Shown here in pieces: positions 26,285-39,960 of a stretch of 64,000 bases of DNA (positions within the stretch are counted from its first letter, which is position 1; each line of letters starts with the position of its first letter). Below the pieces are notes generated by a model that was not told the origin of the DNA, searched no databases, and was given only the letters and a program-made list of their open reading frames with translations. Source of the DNA: Sipunculus nudus. Its lineage: Eukaryota > Annelida > Sipuncula > Golfingiida > Sipunculidae. Both the position numbers and the translations under genes were made by a program. The DNA lies in assembly GCA_026874595.1 (NCBI GenBank), contig CM049306.1, forward strand, positions 105,167,142-105,231,141. The letters are read 5' to 3'.

Positions 26285-27555
26285 AAACATACGCGGGTGA
26301 CCAACATGTTTGGAAAACTGAAGATTTCCGGCAAGCAATAAAGTTGTGACTGTGCCTCCGACATGTAGGATAATAGACAGGGCCCGGAAAGGCCGACACG
26401 CACCGCTGCACACGCCGGCCGCCCACCATAAGGACCCTGCCGGCACTTGCGGCGATGGCACGGGTCTTCGTGGTTTGGCGAAAAACGGCGCGAGATTTGA
26501 CGAGACTAACAATGTGACCCCTGAATGTGACTGCGAGTGTCAGCCGCTATCCAACGCTGCAAACCGTGTGTCTGTAGCGTAAAAAATGACAGAATTATAG
26601 GCATTTCTTTGAATGGTCTCGTGTTCTCGTTTCACGAGAAACGGTGCGAGATATGACGAGCCTTTCTATTGAATGACTAAGAAGTAAACTAATGCTATCT
26701 AACGCCAAAAACCAGAGCGTTCTATCGCAAATATTGACAGAGACAGAAGCAGGAACACTCCGTATTTCAGATTGTCAAGTTTTACCCCAAAATTTGGTCA
26801 CCATGGTAACGGCAGCACAAGGCTAAATGTACGAAGGAATAAGGCAATGATCCTAGTTTTAGATGCGACAAAAAAAATTGTTATATGCTTAATATTTTTT
26901 TAGATATTGCGGAAAAATGATATGTTACAGTGTTTCCAGTACCACGCCCCCTGGTGGCTATTTCCGAAAAATGAAAAAACAAATTTGAGATAATACAGAA
27001 CAACAGAAAATATGTCACTTTCAGAACCTTAGCTGTAAAACTGCCACCTGTAAATCATATTTAATGAAATCTCGGAAAGTCTCATTTGACGACAAATGGC
27101 ACGAGATTTTGCGAGACTCACATTAATTTCGCATAGAGCATATTAAATGCTACGCATTGCAAAAAACTAGGCCTCTCTAACTCAAAAAATGAGAAATTTG
27201 GAGGGAAATTTTCGAATTTTCTTATTTTCCCCCCAAAATACGTTCCCATGGTAACAATTGACCGGAAAAATTTGCCAGCACTTGGAAAGCTAACATAGTG
27301 AGGAATAAAATGAGCTACAGATTATGCGGCTACGATTATTATTGACGAAGATATGAAGAAAATAAAGATTTAAGGTTTTTTGGTGACCCTGACCTTGACC
27401 TTTGACCGATCATGACCAAAAATAATAGGCTCCGAGGAGAACAGATCTTACAGTTTATGGATAAGTTTCAGAGCGATTGCTTAAAAACTGTGGCCTGTAG
27501 CGCGTGTACATACAGACAAACAGACAGACAGACAGACAAACAAACAAACAAACAA
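26285..27555 (+). repeat. Composite repeat element CE5 with one hairpin unit
   Basis: Closest relative of CE3. There is a degenerate single hairpin at 26,305-26,336 (left arm TGTTTGGAAAACTG), then the GC-rich stretch (26,380-26,465), stem modules, GTCACCATGGTAAC near 26,800, CGCCCCCTGGTGG near 26,946, a GTTCCCATGGTAAC variant near 27,242, TGACCTTGACCTTTGACC near 27,389 and a CAGACAGACAAAC run. Confidence 0.8.
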
Positions 27556-27730
27556 ACATACGCGGGTGATCAACATGCTTGCGAAAATCGAAGATTTCCG
27601 GCAAGCAACAAACAGACATACGCAACTGACCAACATGCTTGCCGTAATCGAAGATTTCCGGCAAGCAATAAACAGACATTTGCGACTGGCGAACCTGCCT
27701 GCAGAAATCGAAGATATCCGGCAAGCAATG
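27556..27730. repeat. Hairpin minisatellite (HP), three units
   Basis: Three units with CTTGC...GCAAG stems. The last has the same degenerate arms (CTGCAGAAATC / GATATCCGG) as the last unit at 7,141-7,190, proving common descent of these two arrays. The number of units differs (three versus four). Confidence 0.85.
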
Positions 27731-28165
27731 AAAAAAAAAAAAAAAAAAAAAAAAACGGTTCGGGTCCTTTCCTGAAGGACACACCGACTGAAACTTTGGA
27801 CAGCAATCACCTGCATGCGCACAGACGTGCAGGCACGCGTTTTAGGTCTGACCAGGTCTGACCAGGTCTGAGGGCACACTGGAATGGTGACGTTCCTATG
27901 GCCCTGAGAAAATGGTCAGCCCGTCCCGTTTATTTATTCACAAGTTTTTACAAGGAAATGGCCGTGGCCCCCGCTATGCCAATTGATTCATCCCGTCGGC
28001 TGCGGGCCTGAATTGACATTTGGCCCGATGGACCCTACACAAAAACGAGCAAACTGCGCTGATTGTCGCTCATACCTACACGTGTCTTTGTCTTACTAAA
28101 ACGCGTGTCATCGTGCATTCCTGCATGACTCTGTGCATTCAGTTTTCCCTCCGTTTATAAAGTTT
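27731..28165. other. GC-richer insert with A-run, second copy
   Basis: Paralogue of 7,191-7,615 with 25 consecutive A (27,731-27,755) and the AGGTCTGACC triplet. No gene is seen. Confidence 0.6.
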
Positions 28166-29264
28166 ATATGGACATACTGACAAAGTGACCCAAGACCGAG
28201 ACCAGATGACTTTACCAGGTTATGGAGAAGACTCAGAGTAAGAACATAAGCTATAGTTTATGTAATTGAGGCTTTGGGTTTTAGAGATATGGCGAAATTA
28301 ATGATATGTGTGTGAGGGTCATGTGCAGCGCCCCCTAGCGGAGAATTCTGGAAAATGAAAAATCGGTTTCGAGATATTAGTGTACGACATAAGATGTAAT
28401 AGTTTTAAAAGGATTCTTTCAAAACTATGACCTGTAGAATGCTATATGTGAGACGCCAGAACCGGTAAGCAGGCGAATTTGATGAAAACTGAGAAACAGA
28501 CGGACACACTGACAAAGTGACTCAAGATTGAGTCGAAATCACTACACCAGGATTTAGGAAAGACTCAGAGGATGAAAATAAGCTTTAGTTTATGTAATTG
28601 AGGCTCACAGTTTTGGAGATATGGCCAAAACATGATATGTTGGGGAGGTTTGCATACAGCGCCACCTAGCGGCTGCATTCAAAAAATGGGAAAACCGTTT
28701 CGAGATAATAGTGTAGGACTTACGATATGTCACTTTCAAAGAGGTTCCTGCAATAATGTGGCCTTTGGCGCAAGATGAATGAAATCTCGAAATATCTCTA
28801 TTCACGAGATATTTTACGAGATACTACAAGACTTGTAATAAAATCTTGTAGTACTAGATGAATGCTACCTGATGCAAAAAACTAGATCACTCTAGCTTTA
28901 AAACTGACAAAGTTAGAAAAATAAGACCCAAGATTTTCGAATATTATGAATTTTCCCCCAAAACTTGTAACCATGGTTACGGCAAATTTGAGTCAGCTAC
29001 ACACCAGTTGACAGGCCTTGGAATGACGATTAAAATGAGCTATTGTTGAAGTAGATACGGCTAATAGTCACAAAGATATGAAGAAAAAACCGTTTTGGGA
29101 AGATTTGACGACCTTGACCTTGACCTTTCACCTATTTTGACGAAAAAGAATAGGGCACCTAGAAATTATGTTTTTCGTCATCCCTGTAAGTTTCAAGGTG
29201 ATTGTGGCAAAAGTGTGGCCAGGAGAGTGCAGACAAACAAACAGACAGACAGACAAACAGACAT
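28166..29264 (+). repeat. S333 satellite block P, copy 2
   Basis: Homologous to 7,616-8,710. The box at 28328-28341 (GCGCCCCCTAGCGG) is consensus-perfect, whereas copy 1 has GTGCCCCCTAGCGT. It ends in a CAGACAAACAGAC run that leads into a hairpin array instead of block Q. Confidence 0.8.
28328..28341 (-). promoter_or_regulatory. CTCF-consensus-like box in block P
   Basis: Minus strand CCGCTAGGGGGCGC is a full consensus match. The orthologous position in copy 1 (7,776-7,789) has lost two consensus bases. Confidence 0.45.
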
Positions 29265-29540
29265 ACGCAATTGACCAACATGCTTGCCGAAATCGAAGAT
29301 TTCCGGCAAGCAAAAAACAAACAAAAAAACAAACAGACAAATGGACATACGCAACTGACCAACATGCTTGCCGGAAATTTTCCGGCAAGCAAAAAACAAA
29401 CAGACAAATGGACATACGCAACTGACCAACATGCTTGCCGGAAATTTTCCGGCAAGCAACAAATAAACAAACAAACAAATGGACATACGCAACTGACCAA
29501 CCAACTTGCCGAAATCGAAGATTTCCGGCAAGCAACAAGA
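29265..29540. repeat. Hairpin minisatellite (HP), four units
   Basis: Units one and four have the bulged CTTGCCGAAATC stem. The two middle units are perfect palindromes with 11 bp arms around one T (29367-29389 and 29434-29456), extendable by a G-C pair. Linkers contain GGACATACGCAACTGACC. The array separates block P from S148 array E. Confidence 0.85.
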
Positions 29541-32500
29541 TGACCAGAGGTCACGCGCTTGCCGGAAATGGAAATGATACAGACAGATAGACAGAGAGTG
29601 CATGTAGAAACAGTCATATGAATGAGCAACAATGGGGGGCAGCAGAAACGGATAATATGTTTATTTATGCATGCTGACCTTTAACAGCTGCATATCTTTC
29701 TAGTGTAAAAGGGACAAAGTTCAAAATTTTTTCATGAAATCCCGTTAATCTCGTTTGACAAGAAGCAGTGAGACGTTTTCAGGTTTGTCATGTCAAGCTG
29801 GCCAAATGATATGAAATGCCGAAAACTAGACCTGCCTAGCTATAAAAGCCGCTGAGTTATTAGTATTTGCATGAAATGTCGTGTTTTCTCGTTTGACGGG
29901 AAATGGTGCGAGCTTTGGCGAGATTTCCAGTTTTGTCATGTCAGGTTTGTCAAATATTACAAAATGCCGGAAACTAGACCTGTCTAGCTTCAAAAGTAGC
30001 CGTGTCATCAGCATTGACGTGAAATCATGTTTTTTTCTCGCTTGACGAGATATAGTACGAGATTTGGCAAGACGAGCAGTTTTATTATGTCAAGACGGCC
30101 AAACGTTACGAAATGGCGAAAACTAGATCCGTCTAGCTGTAAAAGTCGCCGAGTTATAAGCATTTCCGTGTACTCTCGTGTTTTCTCGTTTGACGAGATA
30201 TGGTGCAGGATTTGGCCAGTCTTGTAGATTTGTCATATCAAACTCTCTAAATGTTATGAAATGGCGAAAACTACATCTGTCTAGCTGTAAAAGTCGCCGA
30301 GTTATTAGCATGTCTGTGAAATCTCCTTTTTTATCGTTTGACGAGATATGGTGCGAGATTTGGCCAGTCTTGCAGGTTTGTCATGTCAAGCCGTCCAAAT
30401 GTTAATGAATGCCATAAACTAGACCTGTCTAGCCGTGAAAGTCGCCGACTTATATGCATTTCTGTGAAATCTCGTTTTTCCACATTTGACCAGATATAGT
30501 GCGAGATTTTGCCAAGTATCGCAGTTTTACTATGTCAAGTTGGCCAAATGTTACCAAATGCCAAAAACTAGACCTGAGTAGCTGTAAAAGTCGCCTAGTT
30601 ATAAGCATTTCCATGATATCTCGTTTTTTTCTCGCTTGACGAGATATGGTGCGAGATTTGGCCTGATTTCTTTTCTGGCGTGTCAAGCTGGTCATATGTT
30701 ATGAAATGCCGGAAACTAGACCTGTGTAGCTGTAAAAGTCGCCGAGTTATAAGCATTTCTGTGAAATCTCGTTTTTTCTCGTTTGACGATAAACCGAGCG
30801 AAATTTGACGAGACTTGCAATTGAATGACATAGAACCAAGGGGAAGCAGCCTTATACAAAAAACTAGACCCTTGAAACATAAATATTAACCGAGATAGAA
30901 GCCAAAAACTGCATATTTTCAGATCGTCAAGTTTAACCCACAAATTTGGTAACCATGGTAACGGCAGCACAAAGCTACATGTGCGGAGGAATAAGCCAAT
31001 GTTCCTAGTTTAAGATACAACGATAAAAATTGTGCCATGTTTAAAATTATTTTAGATATTGCAGAAAAATGATATGTTACAGTGTTTCAGGTACCACGCC
31101 CCCTGGTGGCTATTTCCAAAAAATGAAAATCTGATTTCGAGATATTTATAAATAACACAAAATATATCAATTTCAAAGCCATTGTTAAAAAAATGCAACC
31201 TGTAGGTCATATTTAATGAAATCTCGAAGACTCTCGTTTGACGAGAAATGGTGCGAGATTTGGCGAGATTTTCAGTTTTATCATGTCAAGCTGCCTATAA
31301 CGTACATAATGACCAAAACCAGACGTCTGTAGCTTATAAATTGACAAAGTTACAAAAAATGGTCGTGTTATTTCCAATTTCCATGATTTTTGCCCAAAAA
31401 ATATAACCATGGTAACGGCACTTGCATATCTGTCGTGTCAAGCTGGTCTAGTGGAACTAAATGCCGAAAACCAGACGTGTCTAGCTGTAAAACTGGCCCA
31501 GTTATAAGCATTTCCGTGAAATCCCGTGTTTTCTCGTTTGACGAGATACGGTGCAAGATTTGGCCTGTCTTGCAGCTCTGTCGTGTCAAGCTTGTTTGGT
31601 GGAACGAAATGCCGAAAACCAGACCTGTCTAGCTGTAAAAGTCGCCGAGTTATAAGCATTTCCGCGAAGTCTCGTTTTTTCTCGATTGACGAGATATGGC
31701 GCGAGGTTTGGCGTGACTTTCAGTTCTGTCGTGTCAAGCTGATCATGTGGAACAAAATGCCGAAAACTAGATCTGCCTAGCTTAAAAACTGACAAAGTTA
31801 CAAAAAAATGGTCGTGTTATTTCCAATTTCCATGATTTTTGCCCAAAAAATGTAACCATGGTAACGGCAAATTTAAGTAAGCTACATATCAAAAGAAAGG
31901 ACAAGTGATGACGAAAAAAATGAGCTATTGCAGAAGTGGATAAGCCTATTTATGGCGAAGTTATAGTGCAAAAACCGTTAACCACACCTGTCGTGACCTT
32001 GACCCTTGACCTTGGAGCAATGTTGACCAAAAACAATAGGGTTCCAGGGTGTTTGGCTGTCAATCAACCCTGTAAGGGTCATGTCGATTGCTGCAAAATT
32101 GTGGCCAGGAGAGCGCAGACAAACACACAAAAAAACAAGATGACCAGAGGTCACGCGCTTGCCGGAAATGGAAATGATACAGACAGATAGACAGAGAGTT
32201 CATGTAGAAACAGTCATATGAATGAGCAACATTGTGGGGGCAGCAGAAACGGATAATATGTTTATTTATGCATGCTGACCTTTAACAGCTGCATATCTTT
32301 CTAGTGTAAAAGGGACCAAGTTCAAAATTTTTTCATGAAATCCCGTTAATCTCGTTTGACAAGAAGCAGTGAGACGTTTTTCAGGTTTGTCATGTCAAGC
32401 TGGCCAAATGTTATGAAATGCCGAAAACTAGACCTGTCTAGCTATAAAAGCCGCTGAGTTATAAGCATTTGCATGAAATCTCGTGTTTTCTCGTTTGACG

Positions 32501-35500
32501 GGAAATGGTGCGAGCTTTGGCGAGATTTCCAGTTTTGTCATGTCAGGTTTGTCAAATATTACAAAATGCCGGAAACTAGACCTGTCTAGCTGCAAAAGTC
32601 GCCGTGTTATCAGCATTTACGTGAAATCATGTTTTTTTCTCGCTTGACGAGATATAGTACGAGATTTGGCAAGACGAGCAGTTTTATTATGTCAAGACGG
32701 CCAAACGTTACGAAATGGCGAAAACTAGATCCGTCTGCCTGTAAAAGTCGCCGAGTTATAAGCATTTCCGTGTACTCTCGTGTTTTCTCGTTTGACGAGA
32801 TATGGTGCAGGATTTGGCCAGTCTTGTAGATTTGTCATATCAAACTCTCTAAATATTATGAAATGGCGAAAACTACATCTGTCTAGCTGTAAAAGTCGCC
32901 GAGTTATTAGCATTTCTGTGAAATCTCCTTTTTTATCGTTTGACGAGATATGGTGCGAGATTTGGCCAGTCTTGCAGGTTTGTCATGTCAAGCGGGTCAT
33001 GTGGAACTAAATGCCGAAAACTAGACCTGTCTAGCTGTAAAACTCGCCGAGTTATAACCAATGCCGTGAAATCTCATGTTTTCTCGTTTGACGAGATATG
33101 GTGCGACATTCGGCCTGACTTTCAGTTCTGTCATGTCCAGCAGGTCATGTGAAAGAAAATGCCGAAAACTAGACCTGTCTAGCTGTAAAACTCGCCGAGT
33201 TATAAGCATTTCCGTGAAATCTTGTGTTTTCTCGTTTGACGAGATAGGGTGCGAGATTTGGCCTGACTTGCACATCTATCGTGTCAAGCTGGTCATGTTG
33301 AAGGAAATGCCGGAAACCAGACGTGTCTAGCTGTAAAACTGGCCGAGTTATAAGCATTTCCGTGAAATTTCGTGTTTTCTCGTTTGACGAGATACGGTGC
33401 GAGATTTTGCCAGACTTGCATATCTGTCGTGTCAAGCTGGTCTAGTGGAACTAAATGCCGAAAACCACAAGTGTCTAGCTGTAAAACTGGCCCAGTTAAA
33501 AGCATTTCCGTGAAATCCCGTGTTTTCTCGTTTGACGAAATACGGTGCGAGATTTGGCCTGTCTTGCAGCTCTGTCGTGTCAAGCTTGTTTGGTGGAACG
33601 AAATGCCGAAAACCAGACCTGTCTAGCTGTAAAAGTCGCCGAGTTATAAGCATTTCCGCGAAGTCTCGTTTTTTCTCGTTTGACGAGATATGGCGCGAGA
33701 TTTGGCGTGACTTTCAGTTCTGTCGTGTCAAGCTGGTCATGTGGAACAAAATGCCGAAGACTAGATCTGCCTAGCTTAAGAACTGACAAAGTTACAAAAA
33801 AATGGTCGTGTTATTTCCAATTCCCATGATTTTTGCCCAAAGAATGTAACCATGGTAACGGCAAATTTAAGTAAGCTACATATCAAAAGAAAGGCCAGGT
33901 GATGGCGAAAAAAATGAGCTATTGCAGAAGTGGATAAGCCTATTTATGGCAAAGTTATAGTGCAAAAACCGTTAACCACACCTGTCGTGACCTTGACCCT
34001 TGACCTTGGAGCAATGTTGACCAAAAACAATAGGGTTCCAGGGTGTTTGGTTCTCAATCAACCCTGTTAGGGTCATGTCGATTGCTGCAAAATTGTGGCC
34101 AGGAGAGCGCAGACAAACACACAAAAAAACAAAAAAACAAATAAACAAAAAAACAAGATGACCAGAGGTCACGCGCTTGCCGGAAATGGAAATGATACAG
34201 ACAGATAGACAGAGAGTGCATGTAGAAACAGTCATATGAATGAGCAACATTGTCGGGGCAGCAGAAACGGATAATATGTTTATTTATGCATGCTGACCTT
34301 TAACAGCTGCATATCTTTCTAGTGTAAAAGGGACCAAGTTCAAAATTTTTTCATGAAATCCCGTTAATCTTGTTTGACAAGAAGCAGTGAGACGTTTTCA
34401 GGTTTGTCATGTCAAGCTGGCCAAATGATATGAAATGCCGAAAACCAGACCTATCTAGCTATAAAAGCCGCTGAGTTATAACCATTTGCATGAAATCTCG
34501 TGTTTTCTCGTTTGACGGGAAATGGTGCGAGCTTTGGCGAGATTTCCAGTTTTGTCATGTCAGATTAGTCAAATATTACAAAATGCCGGAAACTAGACCT
34601 GTCTAGTTGCAAAAGTCGCCGTCTTATCAGCATTTACGTGAAATCATGTTTTTTCTCGCTTGACGAGATATAGTACGAGATTTGGCAAGACGAGCAGTTT
34701 TATTATGTCAAGACGGCCAAACGTTACGAAATGGCGAAAACTAGATCCGTCTAGCTGTAAAAGTCCCCGAGTTATAAGCATTTCCGTGTACTCTCGTGTT
34801 TTCTCGTGTGACGAGATATGGTGCAGGATTTGGCCAGTCTTGAAGATTTGTCATACCAAACTCTCTAAATGTTATGAAATGGCGAAAACTACATCTGTCT
34901 AGCTGTAACAGTCGCCGAGTTATTAGCATTTCTGTGAAATCTCCTTTTTCATCGTTTGACGAGATATGGTGCGAGATTTGGCCAGTCTTGCAGGTTTGTC
35001 ATGTCAAGCCGTCCAAATGTTAATGAATGCCGAAAACTAGACCTGTCTAGCTGTAAAACTCGCCGAGTTATAAGCATTTCCGTGAAATCTCGTGTTTTCT
35101 CGTTTGACGAGATAGGGTGCGAGATTTGGCCTGACTTGCACATCTATCGTGTCAAGCTGGTCATGTGGAAGGAAATGCCGGAAACCAGACGTGTCTAGCT
35201 GTAAAACTGGCCGAGTTATAAGCATTTCCGTGAAATTTCGTGTTTTCTCGTTTGACGAGATAGGGTGCGAGATTTTGCCAGACTTGCATATCTGTCGTGT
35301 CAAGCTGGTCTAGTGGAACTAAATGCCGAAAACCAGACGTGTCTAGCTGTAAAACTGGCCTAGTTATAAGCATTTCCGTGAAATCTCGTGTTTTCTCGTT
35401 TGACGAGATACGGTGCGAGATTTGGCCTGTCTTGCAGCTCTGTCGTGTCAAGCTTGTATGGTGGAACGAAATGCCGAAAACCAGACCTGTCTAGCTGTAA

Positions 35501-36017
35501 AAGTCGCCGAGTTATAAGCATTTCCGCGAAGTCTCGTTTTTTCTCGTTTGACGAGATATGGCGCGAGATTTGGCGTAACTTTCAGTTCTGTCGTGTAAAG
35601 CTGGTCATGTGGAACAAAATTCCGAAAACTAGATCTGCTTAGCTTAAAAACTGACAAAGTTACAAAAAAATGGTCGTGTTATTTCCAATTCCCATGAATT
35701 TTGCCCATAAAATGTAACCATGGTAACGGCAAATTTAAGTAAGCTACATATCAAAAGAAAGGCCAGGTGATGACGAAAAAAATGAGCTATTGCAGAAGTG
35801 GATAAGCCTATTTATGGCGAAGTTATAGTGCAAAAACCGTTAACCACACCTGTCGTGACCTTGACCCTTGACCTTGGAGCAATGTTGACCAAAAACAATA
35901 GGGTTCCAGGGTTTTCGGTTGTCAATCAACCCTGTAAGGGTCATGTCGATTGCTGCAAAATTGTGGCCAGGAGAGCGCAGACAAACACACAAAAAAACAA
36001 ATAAACAAAAAAACAAA

Positions 36018-36148
36018 CAAATGGACATACGCAACTGACCAACCAACTTGCCGAAATCGAAGATTTCCGGCAAGCAACAAACAGACAAATGGACATACGG
36101 AACTGACCAACATGCTTGCGGAAATCGAAGATTTCCGGCAAGCAACAA
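36018..36148. repeat. Hairpin minisatellite (HP), two units
   Basis: Two units with CTTGCC/CTTGCG left arms and GATTTCCGGCAAG right arms inserted in the tetranucleotide run at the end of the third array E unit. Confidence 0.85.
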
Positions 36149-39100
36149 ACAAGATGACCAGAGGTCACGCGCTTGCCGGAAATGGAAATGATACAGACAG
36201 ATAGACAGAGAGTGCATGTAGAAACAGTCATATGAATGAGCAACATTGTGGGGGCAGCAGAAACGGATAATATGTTTATTTATGCATGCTGACCTTTAAC
36301 AGCTGCATATCTTTCTAGTGTAAAAGGGACCAAGTTCAAAATTTTTTCATGAAATCCCGTTAATCTCCTTTGACAAGAAGCAGTGAGACGTTTTCAGGTT
36401 TGTCATGTCAAGCTGGTCATATGTGACAAAATGCCGAAAACTAGAACTACTTTGTTGTAAAAGGCGCCGAGTTATAAGCATTTCAGTGACATCTCGTTTG
36501 TTCACGTTGCACAAGATATGGTGCGAGATTTGGGCAGACTTATGGCTTTATCTAATTAAGCAGTTCATATGTGACACAATGCCGAAAACTAGACCTTCGT
36601 ACCTGTAAAAATCGCCAAGTTAAAAGCATTTTGGTGAAATCTCGTGTTTTCTCGTTTGACGAGATACGGTGCGAGATTGTGCCTGACTTGGAGTTCTGTC
36701 ATGTCAAGCGGGTCATGTGGAACTAAATGCCGAAAAACTAGACCTGTCTAGCTGCAGTTCCGTGAAATGTCGTGTTTTCTCGTTTGACGGGATACGGTGC
36801 GAGATTTTGCCTGACATGCATGTCTGTCGTGTCAAGCTGGTCTAGTGGAACAAAATGCCGAAAACCAGACGTGTCTATCTGTAAAACTCGCCGAATTATA
36901 ACCAATGCCGTGAAATCTCATGTTTTCTCGTTTGACGAGATACGGTGCGACATTCGGCCTGACTTTCAGTTCTGTTATATCCAGCAGGTCATGTGAAAGA
37001 AAATGCCGAAAACTAGACCTGTCTAGCTGTAAAACTCGCCGAGTTATAAGCATTTCCGTGAAATCTCGTGTTTTCTCGTTTGACGAGATAGGGTGCGAGA
37101 TTTGGCCTGACTTTCACATCTATCGTGTCAAGCTGGTCATGTGGAAGGAAATGCCGGAAACCAGACGTGTCTAGCTGTAAAACTGGCCGAGTTATAAGCA
37201 TTTCCGTGAAATTTCGTGTTTTCTCGTTTGACGAGATACGGTGCGAGATTTTGCCAGACTTGCATATCTGTCGTGTCAAGCTGGTCTAGTGGAACTAAAT
37301 GCCGAAAACCAGACGTGTCTAGCTGTAAAACTGGCCTAGTTATAAGCATTTCCGTGAAATCCCGTGTTTTCTCGTTTGACGAGATACGGTGCGAGATTTG
37401 GCCTGTCTTGCAGCTCTGTCGTGTCAAGCTTGTTTGGTGGAACGAAATGCCGAAAACCAGACCTGTCTAGCTGTAAAAGTCGCCGAGTTATAAGCATTTC
37501 CGCGAAGTCTCGTTTTTTCTCGTTTGACGAGATATGGCGCGAGATTTGGCGTGACTTTCAGTTCTGTCGTGTCAAGCTGGTCATGTGGAACAAAATGCCG
37601 AAAACTAGATCTGCCTAGCTTAAAAACTGACAAAGTTACAAAAAAAATGGTCGTGTTATTTCCAATTTCCATGATTTTTGCCCAAAAAATGTAACCATGG
37701 TAATGGCAAATTTAAGTAAGCTACATATCAAAAGAAAGGCCAGGTGATGACGAAAAAAATGAGCTATTGCCGAAATGGATAAGCCTATTTATGGCGAAGT
37801 TATAGTGCAAAAACCGTTAACCACACCTGTCGTGACCTTGACCCTTGACCTTGGAGCAATGTTGACCAAAAACAATAGGGTTCCAGGGTGTTTGGTTGTC
37901 AATCAACCCTGTAAGGGTCATGTCAATTGCTGCAAAATTGTGGCCAGGAGAGCGCAGACAAACACACAAAAAAACAAAACAAGATGACCAGAGGTCACGC
38001 GCTTGCCGGAAATGGAAATGATACAGACAGATAGACAGAGAGTGCATGTAGAAACAGTCATATGAATGAGCAACATTGTCGGGGCAGCAGAAACGGATAA
38101 TATGTTTATTTATGCATGCTGACCTTTAACAGCTGCATATCTTTCTAGTGTAAAAGGGACCAAGTTCAAAATTTTTTCATGAAATCCCGTTAATCTTGTT
38201 TGACAAGAAGCAGTGAGACGTTTTCAGGTTTGTCATGTCAAGCTGGCCAAATGATATGAAATGCCGAAAACCAGACCTGTCTAGCTATAAAAGCCGCTGA
38301 GTTATAACCATTTGCATGAAATCTCTCGTTTTCTCGTTTGACGGGAAATGGTGCGAGCTTTGGCGAGATTTCCAGTTTTGTCATGTCAGGTTTGTCAAAT
38401 ATTACAAAATGCCGGAAACTAGACCTGTCTAGCTGCAAAAGTCGCCGTCTTATCAGCATTTACGTGAAATCATGTTTTTTTCTCGCTTGACGAGATATAG
38501 TACGAGATTTGGCAAGACGAGCAGTTTTATTATGTCAAGACGGCCAAACGTTACGAAATGGCGAAAACTAGATCCGTCTAGCTGTAAAAGTCCCCGAGTT
38601 ATAAGCATTTCCGTGTACTCTCGTGTTTTCTCGTGTGACGAGATATGGTGCAGGATTTGGCCAGTCTTGAAGATTTGTCATATCAAACTCTCTAAAAGTT
38701 ATGAAATGGCGAAAACTACATCTGTCTAGCTGTAAAAGTCGCCGAGTTATTAGCATTTCTGTGAAATCTCCTTTTTCATCGTTTGACGAGATATGGTGCG
38801 AGATTTCGCCAGTCTTGCAGGTTTGTCATGTCAAGCCGTCCAAATGTTAATGAATGCCGAAAACTAGACCTGTCTAGCTGTAAAACTCGCCGAGTTATAA
38901 GCATTTCCGTGAAATCTCGTGTTTTCTCGTTTGACGAGATAGGGTGCGAGATTTGGCCTGACTTGCACATCTATCGTGTCAAGCTGGTCATGTGGAAGGA
39001 AATGCCGGAAACCAGACGTGTCTAGCTGTAAAACTGGCCCAGTTATAAGCATTTCCGTGAAATTTCGTGTTTTCTCGTTTGACGAGATACGGTGCGAGAT

Positions 39101-39839
39101 TTTGCCAGACTTGCATATCTGTCGTGTCAAGCTGGTCTAGTGGAACTAATTGCCGAAAACCAGACGTGTCTAGCTGTAAAACTGGCCCAGTTATAAGCAT
39201 TTCCGTGACATCCCGTGTTTTCTCGTTTGACGAGATACGGTGCGAGATTTGGCCTGTCTTGCAGCTCTGTCGTGTCAAGCTTGTTTGGTGGAACGAAATG
39301 CCGAAAACCAGACCTGTCTAGCTGTAAAAGTCGCCGAGTTATAAGCATTTCCGCGAAGTCTCGTTTTTTCTCGTTTGACGAGATATGGCGCGAGATTTGG
39401 CGTGACTTTCAGTTCTGTCGTGTCAAGCTGGTCATGTGGAACAAAATGCCGAAAACTAGATCTGCCTAGCTTAAAAACTGACAAAGTTACAAAAAAATGG
39501 TCGTGTTATTTCCAATTTCCATGATTTTTGCCCAAAAAATGTAACCATGGTAACGGCAAATTTAAGTAAGCTACATATCAAAAGAAAGGCCAGGTGATGA
39601 CGAAAAAAATGAGCTATTGCAGAAGTGGATAAGCCTTTTTATGGCGAAGTTATAGTGCAAAAACCGTTAACCACACCTGTCGTGACCTTGACCCTTGACC
39701 TTGGAGCAATGTTGACCAAAAACAATAGGGTTCCAGGGTGTTCGGTTGTCAATCAACCCTGTAAGGGTCATGTCGATTGCTGCAAAATTGTGGCCAGGAG
39801 AGCGCAGACAAACACACAAAAAAACAAACAAAAAAACAG

Positions 39840-39960
39840 ACAAATGGACATACGCAACTGACCAACATGCTTGCCGGAAATCTTCCGGCAAGCAACAAAC
39901 AGACAAATGGACATACGCAACTGACCAACATGCTTGCCGGAAATCTTCCGGCAAGCAAAA
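39840..39960. repeat. Hairpin minisatellite (HP), two units
   Basis: Two units of the short palindromic form CTTGCCGGAAATCTTCCGGC with 10 bp arms. They are followed by a run of ACAAAAAA repeats before the next higher-order unit. Confidence 0.85.
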
